From Bradyrhizobium lablabi (GTDB lineage: Bacteria > Pseudomonadota > Alphaproteobacteria > Rhizobiales > Xanthobacteraceae), in assembly GCF_018131005.1 (NCBI RefSeq), contig NZ_JAFCJK010000005.1:496001-560000 (forward strand): a DNA stretch of 64,000 bases, given 5' to 3'. Every line of letters begins with the position of its first letter. Position 1 is the first letter of the stretch. Below, in pieces: positions 1 to 8,139 of the stretch. The position numbers and the translations under genes were made by a program. Under the pieces are notes generated by a model. The model did not search any database and was not told the origin of the DNA. It saw only the letters and a program-made list of their open reading frames with translations.

Positions 1-682
1 CCGGCTCGTCGAGGGCGCTCCAGACCTTTCGAATTTCGGCGGTGCTCAGGAAGCGTTCGCGGGCAACCTTGGCACCGCCGGGCGCGGGAAGATCGGCGAA
101 CGGATTCACGGTTACGAACTTGCGGCCGGGCTGCTTGGCCCATTTGAACAACGCATGGACGATGTGCTTTGTCTGGTTCGCCATGGCTCTCTTGCCGCGC
201 CGATCTGCGATGTCGAGCAGCATGGCGGCTGCATCGTCGTCGGTGATGGAGGTCGCAAGCCGGTCGTCCCAGCCGTAGACCCGCCCGATGCGCTCCAGCG
301 TCAGACGAGTCTTGCGGCCGCTGCGATGCGTGCTCAGCTTGGCGTCGTAGTAGAGTTCGACCAGCTCGGCGTAGGTCTTAGTTTTTTTTTCCGCTTCGGC
401 GCGCTCGGTTTTGGGCGTCAGCGGTGTACCGCCGCCCGCCACGGTCTTGCGTGCGTCGTTGGCGATCTCGCGCGCTCGGGATAGCGGCACGTCCGGGTAA
501 CGGCCGAGCGTGAGCCAAGTGATCTTGCCCGTACCCTTGTTGCGATAGGCGAAGGCGAACGTCTTGACGGCCTTCGGTGTGATCCGGAGGCACAGGCCGG
601 GACAGGCGGCGTCCCCGATGGCGTATTGGGCGGCGCGCGGCTGATAGGACCGGATACCGGTGTCGGTGAGCTTCACTTTCAT
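1..682 (-). CDS. Tyrosine (phage-type) integrase, N-terminal part, cut by window edge
   Basis: The reading frame is open from the ATG at 682 to the window edge (227 codons), so the C-terminal catalytic domain lies outside. The N-terminus, beginning MKVKLTDTGIRSYQP and followed by LTLGRYPDVPLSRARE, matches the DUF4102 arm-binding domain of P4-type integrases. It is followed by a core-binding/SAM-like region (about residues 105-200). The catalytic Arg-His-Tyr residues cannot be seen. Such integrases insert genomic islands by site-specific recombination, and the gene normally sits at one island end. No tRNA lies in the visible flank. An inverted repeat (705-720) and direct repeats (722-780) lie just upstream. 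The family call is firm; whether the enzyme is intact cannot be judged here. Confidence 0.88.
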   Translation of the reverse strand, partial: MKVKLTDTGIRSYQPRAAQYAIGDAACPGLCLRITPKAVKTFAFAYRNKGTGKITWLTLGRYPDVPLSRAREIANDARKTVAGGGTPLTPKTERAEAEKKTKTYAELVELYYDAKLSTHRSGRKTRLTLERIGRVYGWDDRLATSITDDDAAAMLLDIADRRGKRAMANQTKHIVHALFKWAKQPGRKFVTVNPFADLPAPGGAKVARERFLSTAEIRKVWSALDEP

Positions 683-704
683 GATGACGTCTCTCAGGGC
701 TGTT

Positions 705-720
705 GTTAGCGTGCGCTAAC
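705..720. promoter_or_regulatory. Perfect inverted repeat upstream of the integrase start
   Basis: GTTAGCG-TG-CGCTAAC is a perfect 7-bp inverted repeat with a 2-base centre, 23 bases upstream of the integrase ATG. Its place and symmetry fit an operator for autoregulation or an excisionase/integrase site. No protein is known to bind it. Confidence 0.4.
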
Positions 721-721
721 A

Positions 722-780
722 AAAGGGGCGATACACTAGGGTACGCCGAGTGACGGCAAGAAAGGGGCGAGATACGCCGA
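722..780. repeat. Two direct repeats (AAAGGGGCGA...TACGCCGA) upstream of the integrase
   Basis: AAAGGGGCGA occurs at 722-731 and 761-770, and each copy is followed by TACGCCGA (742-749 and 773-780). The gap is 10 bases in the first copy and 2 in the second. Repeated short sites beside an integrase are typical of arm-type or Xis sites. The rest of the 683-1021 stretch holds no gene, and no attachment-site duplication can be tested because the other island end is outside. Confidence 0.35.
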
Positions 781-1021
781 AAAGCCTGTAAGTATAGGGG
801 TTTACGTGTCCCACACCGTATCAGGCCGTCACACCGCGTATCTCAAAATTATTTTGCTTCGCTAACCCACCCTACGCTTTTTCTTCGAGTCTGGTATCCA
901 TTCCCTGCCGCATGCCTCGGCAGCGACTTCGGCCTTGCGCCGCTTTTCCGTCTATCCTACGCAACCTCTGACCATCACCGCGAAATCTCAGCACGTGCGC
1001 CAATGTCCGCAGGGAGCCGTC

Positions 1022-2674
1022 ATGACCAAGAGCAATGCCCGCACCGGAGGCCAGATCCTCATCGACCAGCTCGTTGCCCAGGGCGTCGAGCGCGTCACCT
1101 GCGTGCCGGGCGAGAGCTATCTCGCGGCCCTCGATGCGCTGCATGACAGCCCGATCGACGTCGTGATTTGCCGCGCCGAGGGTGGGGCGGCGATGATGGC
1201 GGAGGCCTACGGCAAGCTCACCGGCCGCCCGGGCATCTGCTTCGTCACTCGCGGCCCCGGCTCGACCAATGCGAGTCACGGCGTGCACATCGCAATGCAG
1301 GATTCCACCCCGATGATCCTGTTCGTCGGCCAGGTCGATACCGGCATGCGCGACCGCGAGGCGTTTCAGGAACTCGACTACAAGGCGGTGTTCGGCACGA
1401 TGGCGAAATGGGCGGTGGAGATCGATCGCCCCGACCGCATTCCGGAGCTGGTTGCGCGCGCCTTCCGCGTCGCGCTGCAGGGCCGGCCGGGCCCGGTGGT
1501 GATCGCGCTGCCGGAGAACATGCTGACGGAGACGGCGGCGGTCGCGGACGCGCCGCGCGTCGAGCCTGCCGCAAGCTGGCCGGCGCCGGCAGATATCGAG
1601 CGCCTCGGCACCATGCTGGCGGGCGCGAAGGCGCCGATCGTCGTCCTCGGTGGCTCCGGCTGGACCGCGGAGGCGGCATCCGGCATCGCGCGCTTTGCCG
1701 AACGCTTCGACCTGCCGGTCGCGACCTCATTCCGCCGCGCATCGCTGTTCGATGCGGACCATTCGCATTATGCCGGCGACCTCGGCATCGGTCCGAGCCC
1801 GCAGCTCAAGGCACGCATCACCGGGGCCGACGTCATTCTGCTGATCGGCGGCCGGATGTCGGAGATGCCGTCGTCGTCCTACACGCTGCTCGATATTCCG
1901 GTGCCGAGCCAGAAGCTCGTTCATGTGCATCCTGGCTCTGAAGAACTCGGCCGCGTCTATCAGCCGGCGCTCGCGATCCAGGCGACGCCGGCCGCCTTCG
2001 CCGCCTCCGTCGAGACCATGAAGCCCGCAGGCACGCCGGCCTGGAAGGGGGAGGCGGCAAAAGCGCATGCGGACTATCTCACCTGGACCGAGAAGCCGCG
2101 CGAGCTGCCGGGCGATTTCCAGTACGGCCAGGTGGTCACATGGTTGCGCGACCGCCTGCCGAAGGACGCGATCGTCTGCAACGGCGCCGGCAACTATGCT
2201 GGCTGGCTGCATCGCCATCATCGTTTCCACACCTTCGCCTCCCAGCTCGCACCGACCTCGGGCTCGATGGGCTACGGCGTGCCGGCGGCGGTGATGGCAA
2301 AACGGCAATATCCGGATCGCGTCGTCGTCGCCTTTGCCGGCGATGGCTGCTTTTTGATGAACGGGCAGGAGTTCGCCACCGCCGTACAACATGACGCAGC
2401 CTTGATCGTCGTCGTGATCGACAACGGGCAATACGGCACCATCCGCATGCACCAGGAACGCGACTATCCCGGCCGCGTCGTCGGCACCCAGTTGAAGAAT
2501 CCGGACTTCGCGCTTTACGCGAAGGCGTTCGGTGGCCATGGCGAGCGGATCGAGCGCACCGAGGAGTTTGCTCCCGCCTTCGAGCGCGCGCTCGCCTCGG
2601 GCAAGCCCGCGATCCTGCATTGCCTTGTCGATCCGCGCGCAATCTCGGTCGGCAAGGACTTTGTGCCGCAGTAG
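1022..2674 (+). CDS. Thiamine-diphosphate-dependent enzyme, acetolactate synthase large subunit-like
   Basis: The 550-residue protein has the three domains of the IlvB/POX family. The N-terminal Pyr domain carries the cofactor-activating Glu (E53, in RAEGGAAMMAEAYG). A central domain follows, and the C-terminal PP domain has the ThDP/Mg motif AGDGCFLMNGQEF (Asp about 441). The frame is open from 935, but ATG 1022 is preceded by GCAGGGAG and starts at the usual place for the family, so I take it as the start. The family joins or cleaves 2-oxo acids. No IlvN small subunit lies beside it, so this is more likely a catabolic or uncharacterised homologue than the housekeeping acetolactate synthase. 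The exact substrate cannot be told. Confidence 0.88.
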   Translation: MTKSNARTGGQILIDQLVAQGVERVTCVPGESYLAALDALHDSPIDVVICRAEGGAAMMAEAYGKLTGRPGICFVTRGPGSTNASHGVHIAMQDSTPMILFVGQVDTGMRDREAFQELDYKAVFGTMAKWAVEIDRPDRIPELVARAFRVALQGRPGPVVIALPENMLTETAAVADAPRVEPAASWPAPADIERLGTMLAGAKAPIVVLGGSGWTAEAASGIARFAERFDLPVATSFRRASLFDADHSHYAGDLGIGPSPQLKARITGADVILLIGGRMSEMPSSSYTLLDIPVPSQKLVHVHPGSEELGRVYQPALAIQATPAAFAASVETMKPAGTPAWKGEAAKAHADYLTWTEKPRELPGDFQYGQVVTWLRDRLPKDAIVCNGAGNYAGWLHRHHRFHTFASQLAPTSGSMGYGVPAAVMAKRQYPDRVVVAFAGDGCFLMNGQEFATAVQHDAALIVVVIDNGQYGTIRMHQERDYPGRVVGTQLKNPDFALYAKAFGGHGERIERTEEFAPAFERALASGKPAILHCLVDPRAISVGKDFVPQ

Positions 2675-2786
2675 ACTGCGCGCTTATCACCGCAACGCGT
2701 CGTCGTGCTGTGCGCCAAAGATCGAAGGCGATCCCGTGTGCGGGCCGCGTGGCGTCCGCGGCGTCAACTGGTGCGCATGAGAGAAA

Positions 2787-2815
2787 CCGCGCCTCACGAG
2801 TTTCAGGAGGCGCGG
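2787..2815. terminator. Hairpin between convergent genes
   Basis: CCGCGCCTC (2787-2795) and GAGGCGCGG (2807-2815) form a perfect 9-bp stem with an 11-base loop. It lies between the end of the ThDP enzyme gene and the end of the opposing secreted-protein gene. There is no T-tract, so it is at best a weak or bidirectional terminator. Confidence 0.45.
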
Positions 2816-2828
2816 CGTTGCGTGTCTC

Positions 2829-3308
2829 TTACGTACCGGGCGTTTTGACGACCAGTTTTATGTTCAAGAGGTTGACGCCCTTGAACGGGTTCGGCGCGCT
2901 TTCGATAGTGCCCGTGCCCGTAGCGTTCGCATAGGCGCCCGTGCCGGAGAGGATCGCATATTCGCCTTTTGACTGGCCGTCCTTGACCGCGCCGGTATAG
3001 CGCGCCGTGATCGAGCCATCCTCGAACGTGTAGGTGCTGTAGCCGAAGAAGGTACCCGAACCCTTGAGCAAGTCTGATGAATTGACAAATTCTTTCACCC
3101 CGATGCGACCGTCCTTGAAGACGGCGACGCCGAACAGCTTGCCGGACGCGACCGTCTGGCCTTCGATGTTTGCTGCCTCCACTACTTTGTAATCGATCGG
3201 CTTGGTGACGAGCTTGAACTCGAGCACCTGCTCACCCGCGAGAACATTCGAAGCTGCTGTGGCGGCAAATGCCGCCGAAAAGAAATAGCAAGCGTAGCGC
3301 GTTCGCAT
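2829..3308 (-). CDS. Secreted protein, possibly allene-oxide-cyclase/dirigent barrel-like
   Basis: The 159-residue protein starts at ATG 3308, which follows a strong GGAGGGG site; an upstream in-frame ATG has no such site. Residues 1 to about 24 form a signal peptide (MRTRYACYFFSAAFAATAAS...LAG). The mature part is rich in beta-strands. It holds GTFFGYSTYTFEDGSITARY and then an AILSGTGAYANATGTG stretch, which resembles the glycine-rich end of AOC/dirigent-type eight-strand barrels. No catalytic residues are recognised, and function is unknown. It is convergent with the ThDP enzyme gene. Confidence 0.7.
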   Translation of the reverse strand: MRTRYACYFFSAAFAATAASNVLAGEQVLEFKLVTKPIDYKVVEAANIEGQTVASGKLFGVAVFKDGRIGVKEFVNSSDLLKGSGTFFGYSTYTFEDGSITARYTGAVKDGQSKGEYAILSGTGAYANATGTGTIESAPNPFKGVNLLNIKLVVKTPGT

Positions 3309-3479
3309 GATTTCCCCTCCAACATAACTACTGAAAAAAATGCGTCCCACTTTGGCGGGACGTCGATTTCTAGCACAACCACGGTGGCCTTATCGAACGA
3401 TGTTGGGACAGTGATCCTGACGCGACACGCCGGCGCGTAACGCTTTGATGTCAGCGAAGACAACCTCGGCTCGCCTCGC

Positions 3480-3925
3480 CGAAAGTCGGATCACTGATTT
3501 GCCCGACGCCGCAAGTTCGCGCATGAAAAATATTGTGCTTCGTGTTTGACCCAAATCAGGTGTTGAATCCGCCCGTCTCACCCGATCGAGGGGCGCGTCG
3601 CGATCGTCACGAGTGTTGGGTCGAGATGCGGTGGACGCGCAGCGTGTGATTGACGAGCATGCGCAACGCGGACGGCGAAGTCGTGTGGTTCTGACGCCCC
3701 GATGCAGGTGTCAAGTTCGCAGCAAAGTGCCGCTGCGGATGACGGTGACAACAAAGCTGGTCTCACCGGGAAGATCACGAGATAAGCCGTAAACCATCGC
3801 GCAGGGAAAGCCGGGTTGTTTCCGGTTACACCTGTGGTCCTACCCCCGTGCTTTTTGTTGCACGGGACCCATGGGTGCGATCGGCACCCGGCTTTCCCTG
3901 CGCCCTCATTCCATCTTGAGGGTGA
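3480..3925. repeat. Degraded dispersed Bradyrhizobium-type repeat with long hairpin
   Basis: The stretch 3309-4416 has no convincing gene. Its 3480-3925 part resembles, from memory, a long repeat found many times in Bradyrhizobium genomes. Directly visible is a perfect 16-bp inverted repeat, GCAGGGAAAGCCGGGT (3801-3816) against 3886-3901. Nested inside is a second stem CCCGTG (3845-3850)/CACGGG (3861-3866). An RNA copy would fold into a long rod. Short open frames here are by-products of the repeat. Confidence 0.55.
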
Positions 3926-4039
3926 GAGTAGAGCATACCTCGGACAATTCATGTCGCGAGAATGTGGACGCATGTTCAATTGTATCCCCGTCATCCCCGC
4001 GCAGCGGCTTTGCCGCTGTCGCTGGAGGAGCGCGCTCTT

Positions 4040-4115
4040 GCGCGCGTCTCGAAGGATGTATGGTGACCAGCCGGGCCGTGCATCCTTCGAGGCTCGCGCC
4101 GCTCGCACCTCAGGA
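4040..4115. repeat. Palindromic repeat, CATCCTTCGAG type
   Basis: CTCGAAGGATG (4048-4058) and CATCCTTCGAG (4081-4091) are perfect 11-bp inverted arms. The element ends in CTCAGGATGACGG. A related but diverged stretch with CATCCTTCGA lies at about 48889-48990. It is a short dispersed palindromic element of REP/RIME style. Confidence 0.5.
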
Positions 4116-4175
4116 TGACGGGTTCGATAATCGTGGCGCGACGGCGTGGTACTTTGAGCGAGAAGCCAACCTCAA

Positions 4176-4296
4176 CGTCGTCCCGGCGAAGGCCAAGACC
4201 CAGTACCCCAAATGCCGGCTGTCGCGCGATGCTGGGGTCGCAGTTTTCTCGCAACGAAGTCGGTGGCTATGAGCCCTGGCCTTCGCCGGAGCGACG
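4176..4296. repeat. Palindromic repeat, CCCGGCGAAGGCC type
   Basis: CGTCGTCCCGGCGAAGGCC (from 4176) faces GGCCTTCGCCGG-GCGACG (to 4296) as imperfect inverted ends. The layout matches a small dispersed element I know from rhizobial intergenic DNA. Only one copy is visible in this window. Confidence 0.45.
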
Positions 4297-4381
4297 TCGC
4301 CGTGGTTCGATCGTGGCCTGGCGACGAAAAATGGCACCCATCGAACCCGACCGGCATGAAGCCTTTTTCCTCCTGTTCATC

Positions 4382-4410
4382 TTGACAATGACTGACCAGT
4401 CAGTCATATA
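4382..4410 (+). promoter_or_regulatory. Promoter with embedded TetR-type operator
   Basis: A consensus -35 box TTGACA (4382-4387) is followed 17 bases later by a weak -10 box (CATATA, 4405-4410). The spacer is filled by a 20-bp inverted repeat, ATGACTGA-CCAG-TCAGTCAT (4388-4407). Overlap of operator and promoter just ahead of a tetR gene predicts autorepression of the whole efflux operon until an effector binds. Confidence 0.7.
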
Positions 4411-4416
4411 TTGATC

Positions 4417-5142
4417 ATGACCCGACAGAGCGAAACCATGACACCTGCAAAGTCCGGGAAGCGCCGCGCATCCGCCCAGACCGCGCGCGCCAAGACGCAG
4501 GCCGTCGCCTCGCCAAGGCTGTCCGGGACAAGACCTGCCGCCAACCGGGCCGAGAAGTCGGCGGAGCGGCGAATGGCGATCATCGAGGCTGCGATGGAGG
4601 AGTTCGTCGCGCGCGGCTTTGCCGCAACCAGGCTCGACGACGTGGCCAAACGGGCGGGCGTCGCCAAGGGCACGCTTTACCTGCACTTCAAGGACAAGGA
4701 GTCGATGTTCGAGGAGCTGATCCGCACCGCGCTGGTGCCGTTGATCAGCCGCATGTCCGCGCCGCCGCCGATCGGTGGCTCCGTGCGCGACGCGGTCGAA
4801 CGCTTCGCCGAGACTTTCATCCTCGAGATCGCCTCGACCCGCCGCGGCGACATCATCCGTCTGATCGTTGCGGAGGGGCCGCGCTTTCCGGCGATCGCCG
4901 ATTTCTATTTTCGCGAAGTGGTTTCGAAGGGGCTCGCCGGCATGCGTGCGCTGATCGAGCTTGCGATTGCCCGCGGCGAGATCAGGGAGAACAAGCTCGC
5001 GCAATTTCCTCAATTGCTGGTCGCGCCCGCAATCGTGGCGGTGATCTGGCAGAGCCTGTTCGCACGGCACGCGCCACTCGATGCGATCGCGATGTTCAAG
5101 GTTCATCTCGATCTGATTTTCGGCGAACGGAGGACGACATGA
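4417..5142 (+). CDS. TetR/AcrR family transcriptional regulator
   Basis: This is a 241-residue regulator. A basic N-terminal extension (about 45 residues) precedes a TetR helix-turn-helix containing TRLDDVAKRAGVAKGTLYLH, then an all-helical ligand-binding domain of TetR_C type. Start choice is open: ATG 4417 would be nearly leaderless given the promoter at 4382-4410, and ATG 4438 is the next in frame. Neither has a clear ribosome site. The gene overlaps the next one by ATGA, and the palindrome at 4388-4407 is its likely operator. It probably represses the three transporter genes that follow. Confidence 0.9.
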   Translation: MTRQSETMTPAKSGKRRASAQTARAKTQAVASPRLSGTRPAANRAEKSAERRMAIIEAAMEEFVARGFAATRLDDVAKRAGVAKGTLYLHFKDKESMFEELIRTALVPLISRMSAPPPIGGSVRDAVERFAETFILEIASTRRGDIIRLIVAEGPRFPAIADFYFREVVSKGLAGMRALIELAIARGEIRENKLAQFPQLLVAPAIVAVIWQSLFARHAPLDAIAMFKVHLDLIFGERRTT

Positions 5143-5924
5143 CCTCGTCGCGGTGCATGAAATTGCTGGTGGTGCTGGCGCTTGCCGCGGCGCTCGCCGG
5201 CTGCAATGAGAGGAAGGATCCCGGCTTCCAGGGCTGGGTCGAGGCCGACATGATCTTCGTCAGCCCCGACGAATCGGGCCGGGTGACCAAGCTGAACGTT
5301 CGCGAAGGCGACGAGGTCAAGCCCGGCGATCATCTCTATTCCGTCGACGACGATTTGCAAAAGGCCGACCTCAACCAGAACAACGCCACACTGGCGAACG
5401 CTCAGCAGACCTATGATCGCGCGGCGTCCTTGCGGGGCACCGGCGCGGGCACGCAGGCAAACCTCGACGCTGCCATCTCGGCGCTCCGCGTTGCGGAGGC
5501 ACGCGTCAAGACCTCCGAGACGCGGCTGGAGCGTCGGAGAGGCTACGCGCCGGTCGCGGGCACCATCCAGCAGATCTATTTCCGCGAAGGCGAGATGGTA
5601 CCGGAGCGGCGGCCGGTTCTGTCGATCATGCCGCCCGGCAACATGAAGCTGCGCTTCTTCGTCCCCGAAGCCGAGCTGCCGAAGCTTTCGATCGGCGACG
5701 AGGTGAAGGTAACCTGCGACAATTGCGCCGCCGATCTCACCGCAAAAATCTACTTCATCGCTACCACGGCCGAGTACACGCCGCCGGTGATCTACAGCCT
5801 CGACGAGCGCAACAAGCTCGTTTACCTGATCCAGGCGCGGCCGAGCCGGCCCGATGCGCTGCGCGTCGGCCAGCCGATCAGCGTCTATCTCAATGCCAGG
5901 ACTCCTGTGGCGGCCCGGCAATGA
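5139..5924 (+). CDS. HlyD-family periplasmic adaptor, predicted lipoprotein
   Basis: The 261-residue protein begins at ATG 5139, 4 bases inside the end of tetR, with GGAGG seven bases upstream. A lipobox LAGC (Cys22) predicts a lipid-anchored adaptor instead of one with a transmembrane helix. The biotinyl-lipoyl-like halves (about residues 35-75 and 135-175) flank a short coiled-coil hairpin (about 75-130), followed by a beta-barrel. It is short for the family and resembles YbhG-type adaptors of ABC exporters. It should link the ABC-2 permease downstream to an outer-membrane channel, which is not encoded here. Confidence 0.87.
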   Translation: MTSSRCMKLLVVLALAAALAGCNERKDPGFQGWVEADMIFVSPDESGRVTKLNVREGDEVKPGDHLYSVDDDLQKADLNQNNATLANAQQTYDRAASLRGTGAGTQANLDAAISALRVAEARVKTSETRLERRRGYAPVAGTIQQIYFREGEMVPERRPVLSIMPPGNMKLRFFVPEAELPKLSIGDEVKVTCDNCAADLTAKIYFIATTAEYTPPVIYSLDERNKLVYLIQARPSRPDALRVGQPISVYLNARTPVAARQ

Positions 5925-6865
5925 GCACCGCCTCGACCAATGCACCCGGCATCGCAATCGATGTCGAGGGCCTCTCGAAATCGTTCAGCGGGCGCGAGGT
6001 CGTCCACGATCTGTCGATGCAGGTCAGGCGCGGCTCGATCTACGGCTTCCTCGGCCCCAATGGCAGCGGCAAGACGACGACCATCCGCATGCTCTGCGGC
6101 CTGCTCACACCGGACAGGGGCAACGGCACCTGCCTTGGCTATGACATCCGCCGCGACGCCGACAGGATCAAGCGCAAGGTCGGCTACATGACCCAGCGCT
6201 TCAGCCTGTATCAGGATCTCTCGGTGCGGGAGAACCTCGAATTCGTGGCGCGCCTCTACGGCTTGCCTGACGCGCGCGCCGCTGCGCGCGACATGATCGC
6301 GCGCATCGGCCTCAAGGGACGCGAGGAGCAGCTTGCCGGCAATCTTTCCGGCGGCTGGAAGCAGCGGCTCGCGCTCGGTGCCTGCACGCTGCCCAATCCG
6401 CAATTGCTGCTGTTGGATGAGCCGACCGCAGGCGTCGATCCCAAGGCGCGGCGCGACTTCTGGAACGAGATTCATGCGCTCGCGGCCGAAGGTCTGACGG
6501 TGCTGGTCTCGACCCACTACATGGACGAGGCCGAGCGCTGCCACGAGATCGCATACATTGCCTACGGCCATCTGCTTGCGCACGGTACTGTGGACGAGGT
6601 GATCGCGAACTCCGCGCTCTCGACCTACACCGTCACCGGCGACGATCTCAACGGGCTCTCGGAGCAACTCACCGGCAAGCCCGGCATCGACATGGTGGCG
6701 CCGTTCGGCACCAGCCTGCACGTCTCCGGCCGCGACAAGGCGGCGCTCGAGGCAAGCGTCGCGCCCTATCGCGCCGAGGCGAAATGGCACTGGCAGGAGA
6801 GCGAGCCTTCGCTCGAAGACGTGTTCATCGACCTGATGGGTCGCGCAAGGGACAATTTCCAATGA
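5921..6865 (+). CDS. ABC exporter ATP-binding protein (YbhF/CcmA-like)
   Basis: The 314-residue single ATPase domain has Walker A GPNGSGKTT (Lys51), signature LSGGWKQRLALG, Walker B LLLLDEPTAGVD and a switch His in STHYMDEAERC. The C-terminal tail after residue 230 is typical of ABC-2 export ATPases. The start at 5921 makes an ATGA overlap with the adaptor gene, so the genes are translationally coupled. It powers the permease encoded next, and export of a drug or other hydrophobic compound is likely. The substrate is unknown. Confidence 0.93.
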   Translation: MSTASTNAPGIAIDVEGLSKSFSGREVVHDLSMQVRRGSIYGFLGPNGSGKTTTIRMLCGLLTPDRGNGTCLGYDIRRDADRIKRKVGYMTQRFSLYQDLSVRENLEFVARLYGLPDARAAARDMIARIGLKGREEQLAGNLSGGWKQRLALGACTLPNPQLLLLDEPTAGVDPKARRDFWNEIHALAAEGLTVLVSTHYMDEAERCHEIAYIAYGHLLAHGTVDEVIANSALSTYTVTGDDLNGLSEQLTGKPGIDMVAPFGTSLHVSGRDKAALEASVAPYRAEAKWHWQESEPSLEDVFIDLMGRARDNFQ

Positions 6866-8025
6866 GCGCGATCGATGCGATCCGGATCGGCGAGGCGAGG
6901 GAGCCGCGTTTCGGCTTCTGGCGGCGCAGCTACGCGATGCTGGTCAAGGAGTTCATCCAGCTTCGCCGCGACCGCGTCTCCTTCGCCATGATCGTCATGA
7001 TCCCGGTGATGCAGCTTCTGTTGTTCGGCTACGCCATCAACACCACGCCGCGCAACCTTCCGACGGCCGTGCTGACGCAGGAAGACAGCGACCTCGGGCG
7101 CTCGATCCTGAAGGCGATGGAGAACACTGCCTATTTCCGCTTCACTCGCGAGGTCCATACCGTCGAGGAATTCGATAACCTGCTGAAGTCAGGCAAGGTG
7201 CTGTTCGGCGTCGAAATCCCGCGCGGCTTCGAGCGCGCGGTCCGGCGCGGCGACAAGCCGGCGCTGCTGGTCGCAGCCGACGCCACCGATCCGATCGCGG
7301 CCGGTTCGGCACTCGGCGCCTTGGGACCGCTGGTGCAGACCGCGCTGGAGCACGATTTGCACACCGGTGATCCGCCGTCGATGCCGTTCGAGATCCGCAC
7401 CCATGCGCGCTACAACCCTGCCGCGGAATCGCGGCTCAACATCGTACCGGGCCTGGTCGGGACCATCCTGACCATGACGATGCTGATCTTCACCGCGCTT
7501 TCGGTGACCCGCGAGATCGAGCGCGGCACCATGGAGAGCCTGCTGTCGATGCCGATCAAGCCGGTCGAGGTGATGTTCGGCAAGATCATCCCCTACGTGA
7601 TCGTCGGCTTCGTCCAGGCAAGCCTGATCATCGGCATCGGCGTCTTGCTGTTTGGCGTGCCGATCCTCGGCAGCATGTTGTTGCTGGCATTGCTCACCAC
7701 GCTGTTCATCACGACCAATTTGTCGATCGGCTACACCTTCTCCACCATCGTGCAGAACCAACTGCAGGCGATGCAGCTCTCGATGATGTTCTTCCTGCCG
7801 AGCATCCTGCTCTCCGGCTTCATGTTCCCGTTCGCGGGTATGCCGGTCTGGGCGCAGTATATCGGCGAGGTCCTGCCGCTGACCCATTATATCCGCATCG
7901 TCCGCGCCATCATGCTGAAGGGCGCGGTCGTGCAAAATTTGCAATACGACACCATCGCGCTGATCGCCCTGATGCTGATCGCCATGACGATTGCGGTGAC
8001 GCGCTTCCGCCGCACACTCGATTGA
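6862..8025 (+). CDS. ABC-2 type permease (YbhS/YbhR-like)
   Basis: The 387-residue membrane protein starts at ATG 6862, overlapping the ATPase gene by 4 bases. One membrane segment lies near residues 35-55 (VSFAMIVMIPVMQLLLFGYA). A large periplasmic loop follows, then five C-terminal helices (about residues 195-380), with RGTMESLLSMPIKPVEVMFGK after the second helix. This is the ABC2_membrane_3 layout. Only one permease gene is present, so it should act as a homodimer. It is the last gene of the tetR-controlled operon. Confidence 0.92.
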   Translation: MSAIDAIRIGEAREPRFGFWRRSYAMLVKEFIQLRRDRVSFAMIVMIPVMQLLLFGYAINTTPRNLPTAVLTQEDSDLGRSILKAMENTAYFRFTREVHTVEEFDNLLKSGKVLFGVEIPRGFERAVRRGDKPALLVAADATDPIAAGSALGALGPLVQTALEHDLHTGDPPSMPFEIRTHARYNPAAESRLNIVPGLVGTILTMTMLIFTALSVTREIERGTMESLLSMPIKPVEVMFGKIIPYVIVGFVQASLIIGIGVLLFGVPILGSMLLLALLTTLFITTNLSIGYTFSTIVQNQLQAMQLSMMFFLPSILLSGFMFPFAGMPVWAQYIGEVLPLTHYIRIVRAIMLKGAVVQNLQYDTIALIALMLIAMTIAVTRFRRTLD

Positions 8026-8139
8026 GGCAGAATGTACCGGCAGGATGTCATTTCGGCGCGTCGCGTCAGCGAGGAAACCGGAATCTCGAGATTCCGGGTC
8101 CGGCTCTTCGGACCGTCCGGGAGTGGCGGGCGAGGGGAC

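Noticed and set aside
378..722. Minus-strand 114-residue frame over the integrase
   Set aside because: It is a shadow of the true integrase frame, which has the DUF4102 pattern and runs unbroken from 682 to the edge.
1022..2674. Housekeeping acetolactate synthase (ilvB)
   Set aside because: No ilvN or ilvC neighbour; the name would overstate what the sequence shows.
3390..3581. Minus-strand 63-residue frame in the repeat region
   Set aside because: It lies on a dispersed repeat and lacks a ribosome site.
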